Assembly: GCA_001630475.1 (NCBI GenBank)
Contig: KV419434.1
Location: 175,528-239,527, forward strand
From: Sistotremastrum niveocremeum HHB9708
Taxonomy: Eukaryota; Basidiomycota; Agaricomycetes; Sistotremastrales; Sistotremastraceae
DNA length: 64,000 nt
Reading direction: 5' to 3'
Below are positions 1-11,011 of this stretch, piece by piece. The translations under genes and the position numbers were made by a program. The notes under the pieces are model-generated. The model made no database searches. It saw nothing but the letters and a program-made list of their open reading frames with translations, and was not told the origin of the DNA. Positions within the stretch are counted from its first letter, which is position 1; each line of letters starts with the position of its first letter.

Positions 1-60
1 TCATATTTGCGGTAAGGATGCCTCTTATCGGTGTCAATATTCTTCATTCATCATATACAG

Positions 61-952
61 GCCGTCAGAACTCCCGAGGCATCCGGAATGTCCACAGCCA
101 TATTATTATCCGATATCCAAAGCTTTACTATCAACATCAAGCACTTTATGCACAACGATAATCAATCCACCTCTCGATCACTTCGACGTCCCATTCCCAG
201 AAAGCAGAATTCACTTCAGTAAGATCACGATCCACCAGGCGAATCTGTGCACTTACAATTATCGCAGGTCCGGTTTCGGACAATTATTGGACGGATTCTC
301 CTCATTCTGCTCTGGTTGGCTCTCTGGCACCGCTCAGCCGCATCGTACGGATCTTCCGGTGAGTCGAAGAGGACAAGCCTCAAATAAGGTCGAGCCAGGC
401 AGGTATTTGAATCAAGGTATCAGCACGGTATCTGACAGTCGTCCCACAGTTCATCAAATAATCCAATGGGTGACTAGCGGAATCTCATGCGAGGGTCCTA
501 GCCAGACGGCCGCCACCGCTCACAGTGCTCATCGCCGTCCGCCCCGTACAAGACGTTCCAAGACCACCGACCTTCTCAAGGTTCAAACTTCTCCACTTCA
601 TCTCCCGGACGATGAATACGTCAAGACTCTCAAACACATCGTCGTGCTCATGGGAATCTTGGAGCAACATGTCGGCGTTTTTGAAAAGGTTGAATGCTGT
701 GCGAGAGATGCTTTCCCTGTACTTCGTACGATTGTGGGACGAGATGTATGTGTTCTGTTCTGTTCTTCTGACCTCATATTCATGTTTTTATGTTTTCAAT
801 TCGCAGATTGTCTCAGACGTACGTTTTAGCACCTCGCCATTATTCTCCAACTCATAATCTGTTGACAGGAAATCGACAAGCTTTTAGAAGAATACGCCGC
901 CTTCGATCGTTTCTCACAAAAATTGATGGATAATATTTCCAGTGTGAACTAA
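61..952 (+). CDS. 3' part of an unrecognised helical protein gene
   Basis: Several exons of one gene are visible; its start may lie left of the window. A likely exon opens after the acceptor at 60, and another covers about 273-358 (GFGQLLDGF, then a gtgagt donor at 359). The best-supported part is the 3' end: a helical stretch containing LPDDEYVKTLKHIVVLMGIL and EQHVGVFEKVE, ending at a gtatgt donor near 746, then a 12-base exon at 807-818 (IVSD), then a last exon at 869-952 reading EIDKLLEEYAAFDRF and stopping at 950-952. All three are in phase 0. The exon arrangement between 359 and about 500 is not resolved. No domain is recognised. The helical C-terminus and the use of a tiny exon recall the gene at 2371-4121, so the two may be distant paralogues (inference). 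Confidence 0.45.
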
Positions 953-1029
953 TCAATATTTAAAAGTAGTAGTATCATATGTATATTGAAGCAATTTGAC
1001 CTTGATACCCGATATTCAGCCTGTGTCTG

Positions 1030-1898
1030 ACTTTGCATTCACGTCCTGCACAACTTCACTCCCGACAATTCATCGACTCGTTGAAAGAATACGAAAAGAT
1101 GGGAATTAAACTGGAAGTCGGATGGATACCGAGCCACAAGGGGATTGAAGGAAACGAGAGGGCAGACGAGCTGGCGAAACAGGCAGCGGAACAGGAACCC
1201 GAAATTGAGAGATGGCCGACATATGCATATCTGCAGAGGACGGCAAAGGAGGAGGTGTTCTCGAGGTGGAGAGAACAGTGGGGAGAGGACCAGATGACCA
1301 GACGATACGCAGCGGCGAACACACAGGCACCAACCCGAAAGACCAAAGAACACTTCCGCAACCTTCCACGCGAACTTTACGGAAGGGTCACACAGTGCAG
1401 GACGGGACACGCATTCATTGGAGAATACTACGCAAAATTCGTACCATCGGAATCCAATGAATGCCAGTGTGGACACCCTCATCAGACACGAACACACATC
1501 CTCCAGAACTGCCCGAGGCACGACGAACACCGAAACATTCTCACCGATTTCGACCCAGAAATCTCGATAACACGACTCTTAAACGAAGAGAAAGGAATAG
1601 CCGCCCTCGCAGAATTCATGCGACTCACGGGAGCCTACACAAAAACGGGAGAGCTCGCTGGGCCCACCCTCGCCAATTTATAATTTTTTATTCCAAAACC
1701 AAAAGCCACAACACAACTTCCAATTCCAAAGCCCACGCGAAACACTACTTTCCAATTCCCCAATCCACAGATTACAATTAAATTAGAACTGTATAATTCT
1801 AGATTACACCCCCAGGCCCGGTCTCACGACCGGACCCCCGCTACTTAGCACTCGTTTGCTTAACGCGGGTTATAAATACAAACAACAACAACAACAAC
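1030..1898 (+). mobile_element. 5'-truncated LINE (non-LTR retrotransposon) relic
   Basis: An open frame at 1033-1683 encodes the end of an RNase H domain, with the motif WIPSHKGIEGNERADELAKQ (last RNase H acidic residue in ERADEL). A C-terminal cysteine/histidine segment (ECQCGHPHQTRTHILQNCPR) follows; fungal LINE ORF2 proteins have one of this kind. The reverse transcriptase and endonuclease parts are missing, so the copy is 5' truncated, as is usual for target-primed integration. A GC-rich 3' UTR with the small hairpin CCGGTC..GACCGG follows, and the copy ends in an (AAC)n tail at about 1881-1898. No convincing target-site duplication was found. The remaining frame is open, which suggests a fairly young copy. 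Confidence 0.8.
1881..1898 (+). repeat. (AAC)n microsatellite tail of the LINE
   Basis: About six AAC units follow TATAAATAC directly. Simple-repeat tails in place of poly(A) mark the 3' ends of some fungal LINE clades, so this fixes the right end of the relic. Confidence 0.85.
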
Positions 1899-2370
1899 GT
1901 CCGATAGGAGAACAGGGCTGTGTATGGGAGCTGATTGCCTCGTTTCCATCGTTACCGGCGAGCGCCGTCCCTCCTTCGTCATGATCAACGCTGGCCGAAC
2001 CTGGGCCGAGCTCGAAAACGTGTAAAGCAGGCCTTTCCAACGCTTTCTTGAAGCCTGGGATCGTTATCTTTATTCCCAAGGGGCTCAGGACTCACTCCAC
2101 CGTGGACCGGATCTTGGGGAGGGTCTGAGCTATCATCATCAGCTCGGCTACTAAAGAAAATCTGCGGTGGATTCACTGATTATACCGCTGTGATGAATCT
2201 GGCTCCCTCATGCAATCCTCGTGTACAAGTGGCCGATCTCTGCAGACTGACTCCAGGGAGGCGTCTTCAACTCGATTAGGAGTCCTCGTGTCAATCTTTG
2301 AGTCTCGATATAAGCACTGTGGGGGACCTGAATCTGTCAAGAATACGCTGCTCCGGCTATCACACTCGAC
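1899..2370. other. Intergenic, no gene seen
   Basis: Short open frames occur on both strands, but none has a start, splice signals or composition that supports a gene. It holds the promoter of the downstream helical-protein gene; no clear TATA box was found. Confidence 0.5.
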
Positions 2371-4121
2371 ATGTCTATCAAAGGAACCCGTTCTGCTTCT
2401 ATTCCTTCCTTGGCTCGGACTCATAATCACCAACATGAGCATACTAGGGCACAGACGTTCCCTAGCATGTATCAGATCTTCGAAGACCAAAGAGACATTG
2501 CGAGTTACGGATTCCCCGGAGCTGTTCTCAACCGCGGCCTTCCTTCGTATAATAACATCTATCAAGAGCCCGGATTCGATACCTTTGATCAATTTCCGGA
2601 TTATGAGTTCGATCAACTGGCACAAGCTTTGAACGGCCCCGAGGTCGATGACGCGTTGTCGCAGGGAGTACGAGATTTCAGTCTTCAAGTGGCACAGCTT
2701 GCTGTCTCATTCGACGAAGTTGCTATTGATCTTCAACAAGTTGAACAACCCCGTGGAAAAACAGGTCTTGCAGATAAATGGAATCTCATTAGGACTGTCA
2801 GTAGTCGACTCGGCTTATCACATTGACCTCGTGGCTGATTGTGATCTTATAGGATTTCAGAAAGGCTCTCCTTCAATCCAGACAGGACGCAACTGATCTA
2901 GCATTCCAACTGAACAGTGAGATATACTCATATTCGCCCCCCATCAGTGCCAGTGCGAACTAATCCGCCGCGTTCAGAATATGCTTGCGTCATCCTACCG
3001 ATGTTGGCCGGCACCGATAGAACTTCGTGGACTCGCGAAGACAAGTTAAAAGTCTTGTCTTTGTATAGTAACGTCCGTGTGTCCTGCACCTACGGGTCCT
3101 CCGACTGACCTGATTTTGTAGCTGGCGAAAGACCGTGCCAGAGAAGCCGAAAACACGGCTCAGTCCTTCTCGGCGTTATCCGGCCGAGTCGAAAGATTCT
3201 TAGACGACTTCTACGGGTTAGCTGCGAACGGCGAGCATTTAGCAGCCCGAGTATCGAAACTGAAAGTCGACATAAAACGGGTGCAGGCGAGAATAGCGTC
3301 GTGAGTTGATTTATGGAGGCCGTAGAATATTTTTCTGACTCGAGTTAGTTTATCCGCGCAGGTAGTTCCGATATGTCTTTTGAGTTGTCTGCTCGACGAT
3401 TGATTACTTCCTCAGCTGGCAGGATCGGCTGGACTGATTGCGCTGTGCGTGGCAGTCATGGTTTTCTCGCATGGAAACCCCATCGCCCTGGCCGTTGGTC
3501 CGGTACGTTGATCATTCTTCGTCTCTCTGACCTCAAAACTTATATTCCGCTACCGTCTATAGCTGGGAGTTCAGAAAGGTGTCGAGTGGTTCTCCTCAGG
3601 ATGTGAGGAATTGAAAAGTTTGTCAATCTCCCGGAAAATAACATTCATACACTCAGAGTCGCATCTGTAGAGAATATCACCAGCCTGAAAGAGATGCGAC
3701 AAGAAGTTGTGGATATCAAAGAAAGAATAATCCAATCTGGCAACACCCATCATTCTCCAACGACCGCTCTCAAGATCGAAAGTATCATCCCAGGGTTACA
3801 GCTCCTGCAGTCTACTTGGGCATGCTATGCGAATCAGCTAGACGGATTGAGGGATTGGGTAGAAAAGTCAAAAGCTGTTTCAGTGAGTCTTTTGCTCATC
3901 TCCTCTTTCTGTATCCCCGTTTAGATGCTGATGCCTTTGATCGCAGTATTTGCCGATTTCGAAGAATGTGAGTTCAAAATATATAGATCTCTTGGATTGG
4001 CTTGAATTCGATATTTCAGAATATCCCATCAGCCGTCCGGCTTCACTTGCTGTCTGGGATCACCCAATTCACTGGGCTCAGCCGCCACCTTTCGAACTAC
4101 GCTTGTGGAATCTCCCTCTGA
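2371..4121 (+). CDS. Unrecognised helical protein with a central hydrophobic segment
   Basis: Ten exons can be joined in frame: 2371-2796, 2853-2916, 2978-3072, 3122-3300, 3349-3361, 3416-3502, 3563-3617, 3671-3882, 3947-3967 and 4020-4121, giving about 417 residues. The start at 2371 gives MSIKGTRSASIP. Residues about 1-140 are soluble (SYNNIYQEPGFDTFDQFPDY). A long amphipathic helical region follows (LAKDRAREAENTAQSFSALS, then AARVSKLKVDIKRVQARIAS). Next comes a hydrophobic stretch (AGSAGLIALCVAVMVFSHG), then further helices (SLKEMRQEVVDIKERI, LLQSTWACYANQLDGLRDW). There is no signal peptide. The exon at 3349-3361 is only 13 bases but is needed to keep the frame. The helix, hydrophobic segment, helix layout suggests a protein that can meet membranes; this is inference only and no family is claimed. 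The exon 3 donor (gtccgt at 3073) is the least certain junction. Confidence 0.65.
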
Positions 4122-4394
4122 ACAATCCCTTGGATGATCCCTTCTCGTGCGGGAAGTCACTGTGTCTTTATAAATTTACTGCCTATGCGACTTCATATAA
4201 ATTTCGTCTTGTACATGTACCTTTATTTCATTGTTATTTTCTCGAGCTCTTTAGCGGCCCAAATAAAAGTTTCAAACTCCGATCACGCACCTCCTCGAGG
4301 CAAGCGCTCAGAACAGTTGGATGCAGGGCACATCCTTAGCAGAGCCAGGCCGTTCTCATTGGCTGTTTGAGGTCCTCAAGAGCTTAGAAATGCG

Positions 4395-6000
4395 ATGAGC
4401 CGAATCCAGTCCATCCCGACTGACATTATTCTCAAGATTTTGGATGGAGAATCAATTGAGGACATCGTCGCACTCGCACAGGTACGATCTTCTGTGCGGC
4501 GCAGTATCTCTGCCAGTCTGACCACAAAAGCCTTAGGCAACTTCATTGTGTTATGAGTCAGCAAAGACGATAAGATCACTGTGGCTCAATGCTCACGACA
4601 CGGTCGACATCTCCATTCTTGCTGGACACACCATCCATACCATCCCTGTCGAATACATCTTCGCATTAGCTCTTCGATGCGTTCATCTACGTCGTAAACT
4701 TGATTCATCCCTGTGTACTCCGAAACACTTCCATCCCCTATTCCGCTATGTCGACAGCTATTGGGATAACCGGCTGGCTCTGATGTCCATCCCAGGGAGC
4801 CGGTTCCTAATCGTACATATCGAGGACAGACTATACGTATTGGAGCCTTTCGCCTCGCTCAGCGACCTGACCTCCTTGGATCCCCTGTTGCGCACTGACG
4901 GCAACATCATTGGTTGCGACTTGGAGACCGTAGGGAACGGGGATGTCGTATTGGCTGTCCTCTATGGCTCTCGCAGTGATGGGGAGCGCAGGTACGCTTT
5001 ATTCACCTCTGATCTCCGCGCAAATGTTCACTTTATTTCTAGGGACGTTGAATTGATATCGCTCTCCTTTCCGCCAGATGTCACGTCGTTCACGCACAAT
5101 CGGGTAGATCGGTGCACTATCTCATGCGCTCCAGTCTCTATTGCAATCCGCAGCGGCTTGATTCTGAGTCGCACTCACTCCTTCTCTGGCTTCCTCCTCT
5201 ATGCCGTCGATCGACGTGTCGGGGTGAAGGTTACCTTGGACCTACCCTTCGATTTGATTGTGAGTCAAAACATTTGATATTACTCTCCTTCTACTGAGCA
5301 TCATCGATAGAGATTCGTTCTGGTATCTGCGAAGTTCGTGGCGTCGATACCAAAGGCTAGTTTGGTGTTGTCCATAACTTACAGAACCGGAGAAAGCGTT
5401 GTAATGACTGTTCTGGTTGATATACCGGATCTTCCCCAGACACCTCTCGATTCTAGTAGTCGCGAACCTCACATAATATGGACTCCGGTGAAATTAGGCC
5501 TCACCCATACATATCTACACCCGTACCTTCACCCTTCCCCTACAATCTCTCCTCTTGTCGACGTGCTTTCGGAAGACCATATACCTGTTGATTTTCTCAT
5601 CGTATCCGATACTCCGGGCAATCAACGTCAACTGGTTGCCATAGTCTTCGACAAGCACCAGAACGCGTTGACTGGCGTCGCTCTTCGACCGCGAGGTCGA
5701 GGAAACTCTATATTCCTTGAAGCGCGCCAATCAGTCCATAGCATGCCGATGTATCCTTTGCAGGTTCGGCAGACTTCGACCCTCCGATTCTTAGATTGCG
5801 CAATCATCCGGTTTCTTAATCAGTCGAGAACGAAAATCCTGGCCTCCCATTTCGTGATACCGCCTGAGGTCTATGAATTCGATCAGGCGTTCGTCAGGCA
5901 TGTTGATGTCCTGAACGGTCGATTATATGTGGAGATCTCACATTCTTCCAATGACAACGAGGCTCGGAAGCCTAGGAATCTCTTTGTCATCCAGTATTGA
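4395..6000 (+). CDS. F-box-like protein
   Basis: Three exons (4395-4481, 4537-5259, 5311-6000), all joined in phase 0, give 499 residues. The N-terminus MSRIQSIPTDIILKILDG has the hydrophobic pattern of an F-box helix 1 (IPxDIILKIL), and IVALAQATSLCYESAKTI would be its second half. The remaining 450 residues have no recognised repeat but alternate beta-like segments (FLIVHIEDRLYVLEPF, VVLAVLYGSRSDGERRYALF), as in Agaricomycete F-box proteins with a beta-propeller-like or undefined C-terminal domain. F-box proteins recruit substrates to SCF ubiquitin ligases. The start is set by the F-box frame and a clean gtacga donor; another ATG at 4389 is out of frame and soon closed. The F-box call rests on about 45 residues. 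Confidence 0.75.
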
Positions 6001-6584
6001 AGCTCTTACCTGGCGGAAGCTATTCAGACAGGAGTAGAAGCTTTCTTCACATCTCATTTGCGGGAAGATACCTCAGGTCCTTCGTGGAGTTCGCCTGATG
6101 CGTGTTATTTATGTAACATCTTTGGGAGCGTCTTTGTCCAGTGGGAAACTTCCTCTCTATTGTTTGCGACCAGGCTGAAGTTGAGAAAGTCACTCGTTTC
6201 AGGGTCTTCTGTAATTGCGTAATAGAAGTGTGACCTTTCGGGACCGATTAGACAGTGGCAATCGGAAGCGTCCATTGAGATATATAAGAGCATCACTGCC
6301 CTCTTCTATAGTACTTTGCATGATTTTTCTCTGCGTCGGGGATCCGAGTGTAAACTGGTAGACAGACTGGTGATGAGCGCTCAGGGTCACTCAAGCCGAA
6401 ATTAGCTTCCGTCGGAGATCACCGATTCGAAACCTTGACGGAAGCAGGTTAGCAGTTCCTTGGGAATGAAAAGTGCTGACAGATGAGGATGAGGAGTCTG
6501 AAGAGCGCCCAAAGGCTCTCCCCCTGTATCACACCTGTCCCATCGACACTCTGACGATTGGAGAACATTGCCGATTTTTTAATC
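6001..6584. other. Intergenic, no gene seen
   Basis: Holds the 3' region of the F-box-like gene and the promoter of P450-1. Only short shadow frames are present. A TATATAAG-like sequence lies near 6281 but is about 300 bases from the P450 start. Confidence 0.5.
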
Positions 6585-8512
6585 ATGTTTGCCCTCGAAG
6601 GTCTGCTGTTGGGTTTCTGTCTTGTCTTCATAGCAAGCAGAGAACCAGTGCTTTCTCTGGGAAAGGCTTTTCTCGTGATCAAAAAGTTGAGGGGACCTCT
6701 TCCACCGGGTCCACCACCCGGCGCGTCTCTGGCGACTGCTCGAAAGCATGGGTCTAGGGTTTGGGAGGAGTATGGGGGGTGGGCGAGAAAATCGGGTATG
6801 TGAATATGATACTCTGATATTGTTGCACAACGTATCAAACCGTGTCTCATAGGACCGGTGATCTATGCGACCTATGGGAAAACTTCCCTTCTTCTGCTCT
6901 CTTCTGCGAAGGCTGCAAACGATTTGTTGAACAAACGGTCAAGAATTTATTCAGATAGGCCGTCGACTGTGATGTTTGGTGAACTCATTGGACACGACAA
7001 GACCGTATTCCGCTCCCCTACGAGCTCTCCCAGATTCAAAATTCACCGAAGATTGATGGCAGAAGTAGTCGGGGGGTCAGACGAACGGGAGTATGTGAAA
7101 GTAATGGAGGAGAAACGAATTTCTTTTTTGGTGTCGTTGAGAGATGATCCTAACAAGTTTATCACCCACATCAAAGCGTACGTTTTCCGGTGACCTTGTA
7201 TTTTGTCCCTCTAGCCTGAAGATCCTTCACTAGAAATGCGGCGGCCATCATCCTTCAAGTTGTCTACGGCTACACTCTTACGAATCCCTCAACAGATCCG
7301 CTCCTTCGCCAAATTCAAGAGTATGTCACTCACCTCAGCAGAGAAGGGACGTTTGGAAAGTGGCTTGTAGACTCGTATCCTTTCCGTAAGAGTGTAATTG
7401 CAACCTTGGATTGAAGCTCATTGAATGCCGTCAAAAGTGAAATATACCCCCGAATGGTTCCCGGGAGGCTCATTCCATACTTTCGCTAGGGAACAGCGAA
7501 AACGCACCGAAGATCTGGTACAGCGACCTATGGAATGGGTGAAGACCCAAATGCGTTCGGGAATATCCGCTACGAGTTTCGTCGAGGAGAAACTGACTCA
7601 TAGCGGGGAAGAACAAGCGGGTAGGAAAGGAGAAAATATGGAAGAGATCATTGGATATGTCGCCGCTGCTTTGTATGTTGGTGGCGCAGACACGGTATGT
7701 TCCCGGGTCCTTGCTTGATTTGAAACGTGATTTTTGATCTGTTATCAGACCGTGTCGGCTCTGATGTCTTTCTTTCTATTGATGGTACAATATCCGTCCG
7801 TCCAATCTCGAGCACAGGCCGAGATTGACAAATGCATTCCCTCCCATGATCGAATCCCCACCTTAGCAGATCCAGCGAGCCTTGTATACGTCGAAGCGGT
7901 CATCAAAGAGGTCCTCAGGTTCGCCCCAATCGGGGCTCTGGGCTTGCCACATAAAGTGACAGAGGATGATTGGTACGATGGAATGTTTATTCCAAAAGGA
8001 ACCCCGGTCATTGGAAATATATGGTACGACTTCACAAAGTACGTCAACTCACATGGCTTATTCCACCTAGGGCCATCCTACAAGATCCCGATGTCTACAA
8101 TGACCCGATAACTTTTGATCCAACTCGCCACCTACCTCAACATCTCACAGGGACTCCGCCTCAGCCCAATCCCGCCGACTATGTTTTTGGATTCGGACGT
8201 CGAATCTGTCCAGGTGGGTCTTCTAATTTTTAATGAGCAGAGTCCAATGGACGGACTCGTGTATTATCAGGTAACCAGTTCGCCCTTACCTCCCTCTTTC
8301 TGTCGATTTCTTCAATATTGGCTCTCTTTGACATTGGACCTCCTATCGACGAATTGGGAAACACTAAGGAGCTTGAAGTTGAGTACGAGGGTGGTACAGT
8401 GGCTCACCCTCGACCTTTTGAGTGTCATATCACACCGCGAAAGCATTGGATGCCGTTACTGGAAAATCTCAGTTTCGTCAAAGATAGTATATGTCCAAAT
8501 GATCAAGAATAG
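6585..8512 (+). CDS. Cytochrome P450 monooxygenase (P450-1)
   Basis: About 534 residues in seven exons: 6585-6795, 6853-7177, 7234-7385, 7438-7694, 7749-8023, 8071-8213 and 8271-8512. An N-terminal hydrophobic anchor (MFALEGLLLGFCLVFIASRE) and the proline hinge LPPGPPPG indicate a microsomal enzyme. Key motifs are NKRSRIYSDRP, the oxygen-activation motif GGADT in helix I (near 7680), KEVLR (ExxR, near 7905), FDPTRHL (PERF-type) and the heme loop FGFGRRICPG (near 8187-8213) with the axial Cys. Unlike most paralogues here it lacks the intron after PLG: GALGLPHKVTEDD is continuous. The expected reaction is NADPH-P450-reductase-dependent hydroxylation; the substrate is unknown. The ATG at 6585 is the first in-frame methionine before the anchor. 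It is convergent with P450-2. Confidence 0.92.
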
Positions 8513-8607
8513 GGGCGAAGAAAATTATGCAGTACATTCATCTCCCAAGGGCTATCCCATAGATTCAATCCACGAAACGTTACGAAACACCATAGGAAAA
8601 AAAGGCT

Positions 8608-10558
8608 TTAATTGGATGAAAGGATCAAATCGACTGCGTCGGGTCGCGGCTCTATCCTGCACGGAAAATCTTCTGGCTTGGATACGATACCGTCGGTGAA
8701 ATTTATGACAGGGGTGATCTCCATGCCGTTCTCGTCCACAGCCTTTAAAATATTGAACGTGGCCAGAAGAGACGCTACGTGTAGGAACACAGAGGCTTCC
8801 GCGAAATGCATTCCTAGGAGCACTAAGAGATTGCACCCTGATGTAGAATAGATATCATACCTGCGCATACGCGCCGTCCAAATCCGAATACATATTTTAG
8901 TGGATTGGGTTGTGACTCTCCCTGCTTCGCTTCTCCGATATAAAATCGGTCTGGATTAAACCTCATCGGGTCGGGGTAAATGAACTCGTCGTGCGTAAGA
9001 CCCCTGACTCAGTGTAAACGTACAAACATAGCAAACATTAAATTCCGGTAGATGGTTACCATATGTTTGCGATCACAATTGATCCCGACGGGATCAGCAT
9101 TCCGTCAAAAATGTCATCTCTGATGACGGAATGAGGGACACCTGTCAAAGAGGTACCTGTCAGTGTGCTGAAATAGTACGTACCAGCAGTACTAACCAAG
9201 AGGGGCCACGGGATGAAACCTGAAAACCTCCCTGACGACAGCTTCCACATACGGAAGTCTCTCTCGGTCTGAGATTTGAGGTAGGCGATCTCGTCCAATG
9301 ATGATATCGATCTCCTGCTGAGCACGTTTTTGTATGTCCGGATTCAACGTCATCATTAGCAGGAAAGTTAAAACTGTTGATATCACCTAGAGATACGTGA
9401 GACGAGCCTTTTTCAACAAATATTATTAACTCACTGTGTCTGCGCCAGCGACATACATGCTAGATGCGACATATCCTATCATCTCTTCATTCCTGTCATT
9501 TCCCAATGCCTGACGATTCAATTGCCCCTCGACAAAAGAGGGCAATGCCGTCCCAGCTGACAATTCGGCTTTGGTCCACTCCATTGTCGATGCCAGAGAC
9601 TCTTCAGTACGGGATTTTACTTCGGAGGCGATTTTTCGAAAGCCACCACCGGGCATCCAAGACGGCCAGTATTTCACTATAATCGTGATGACACATTAAT
9701 AATATAGATCTAGTTCTCTCGAAACCTTACATATGGGGTAAGAGTCAACCAGCCACATCCCAGGCCTTAAGAAAGCGTTTGCAAGGCGAAGTCGTTCCTC
9801 TGCTAGTAGTAAGAACTGATCGTCTTTGGATTTCACTTGGTATCCATACGTGGCCATCAAGATGGACTGTCCTTGACACCTGGTCGTCATTGCGTCCTCA
9901 GACTGCTGATATTAATATTCGAATAGTTGACGGAACTCACAGTCTGAGATGGTCACGAAGACCCTGAGGATCCGATAGCAAACTCTTGAGTAACTGTTGG
10001 ATATTTGTCTGGATACCGGATGCATGGCGCGGAATTTGTAAAGCACCGAAATCTTCATGGGCCATACGTCGATATGCCGAGAACCACGGATGTTGAGAGC
10101 GGATTCTGAAGAACATTTTGCCCATATCGCAGAGCTCTGAACCCATAACAGACCGTGGTCGGTCGGAATAAATATTGGACCGCTTATCCAATAGAGTATG
10201 AGCTGTGCGAGCGTTATTGAGGATCACAACATCGATGTTGTTTGACTTGAGCGAAAAAATTGGGCCTAGTACCAATAATGTTGATGTAAACAACCACTCC
10301 GTGCAACAATATACTATCATTCTGCGTACCAGATATTTTTGCCCACCCAGCATATTGCTCCCAAATGCGCCGGGTTGTTGCCATTTCTTTCCGGTGACCA
10401 GAGATCATCGAACCTCGGGGCCCCGGAGGCAGGGGAGTGTCCCTCGTTCGTCGTCGAAGCAGAAGAAGAGTCAGAAGAATGACAGCAAACAGAAGTTCAA
10501 GATAAAGGGTAAGCCTGTCATTCTGAAGCCCAGCAAGACGCAGGACGCTAGGAGCCAT
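8608..10558 (-). CDS. Cytochrome P450 monooxygenase (P450-2)
   Basis: Read right to left. The start MAPSVLRLAGLQ at 10558 is followed by a strong anchor (LELLFAVILLTLLLL) and the hinge [10 protein letters not shown]. Exons then give [66 protein letters not shown], helix I AGADTV (near 9430), REVFR (ExxR), FHPVAPLG, GMLIPSGSIVIANIW, TRDH-region equivalent LTHDEFIYPDPMRF and heme loop FGFGRRVCAG (near 8880-8910), then GMHFAEASVFL to the stop at 8608. Introns sit at the standard positions, including those after PLG, NIW and the heme loop. All parts are open, so the gene looks intact, about 500 residues. It ends 95 bases from the convergent P450-1 gene, so their transcripts may overlap. Confidence 0.9.
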
Positions 10559-11011
10559 GTCGATTATAGTGGCTCCGGACTGGGGTCGTTCACGCAGCAC
10601 GAGTGCTTATGACATATCATTTGACAGTCGAAAAAGACTTTCTCATGCTTTGGTTTCTATCACTAGAAACGGGCCGCTCTTCTATTCCTGTAGGTGCCGC
10701 GGAATCGAGGAGCATATAGGGGCAAAGTCATGTGAGGAAACACACTACTCAAGACGGGTATCCAATGATGATTCTACCGTCGACAGCGTGCGAAAAGCTG
10801 AACCAGATAGAATGCCTGAGGCACACGGCACGGCACAGTGATTCTGATAGCACAAATCAGTTCAGTTTGCATAGGTTCTCCAGCTCAGATAGGGTGTTGA
10901 TTTCCGGATTTGCTGCTTACGCTGACCCACGCTGCGGTCTCGAGAGGGGGAGATCGGAGTTTGGATTGAAGCGGACCGATTATATATACATTCAAAATTC
11001 GAAAGTTAAAT
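10559..11011. other. Intergenic between P450-2 and P450-3
   Basis: No gene seen. It holds the P450-2 promoter on the minus strand and the 3' region of P450-3. A TATATATA-like stretch lies at about 10980-10987. Confidence 0.5.

Noticed and set aside
1039-1530. Long minus-strand frame over the LINE
   Set aside because: A shadow of the RNase H frame on the plus strand; Cys/Phe/Ser-rich composition unlike a real protein.
1000-1900. Target-site duplication for the LINE (CCGATA near 1008 and after the AAC tail)
   Set aside because: Only six bases and not adjacent to the inferred 5' end; expected by chance.
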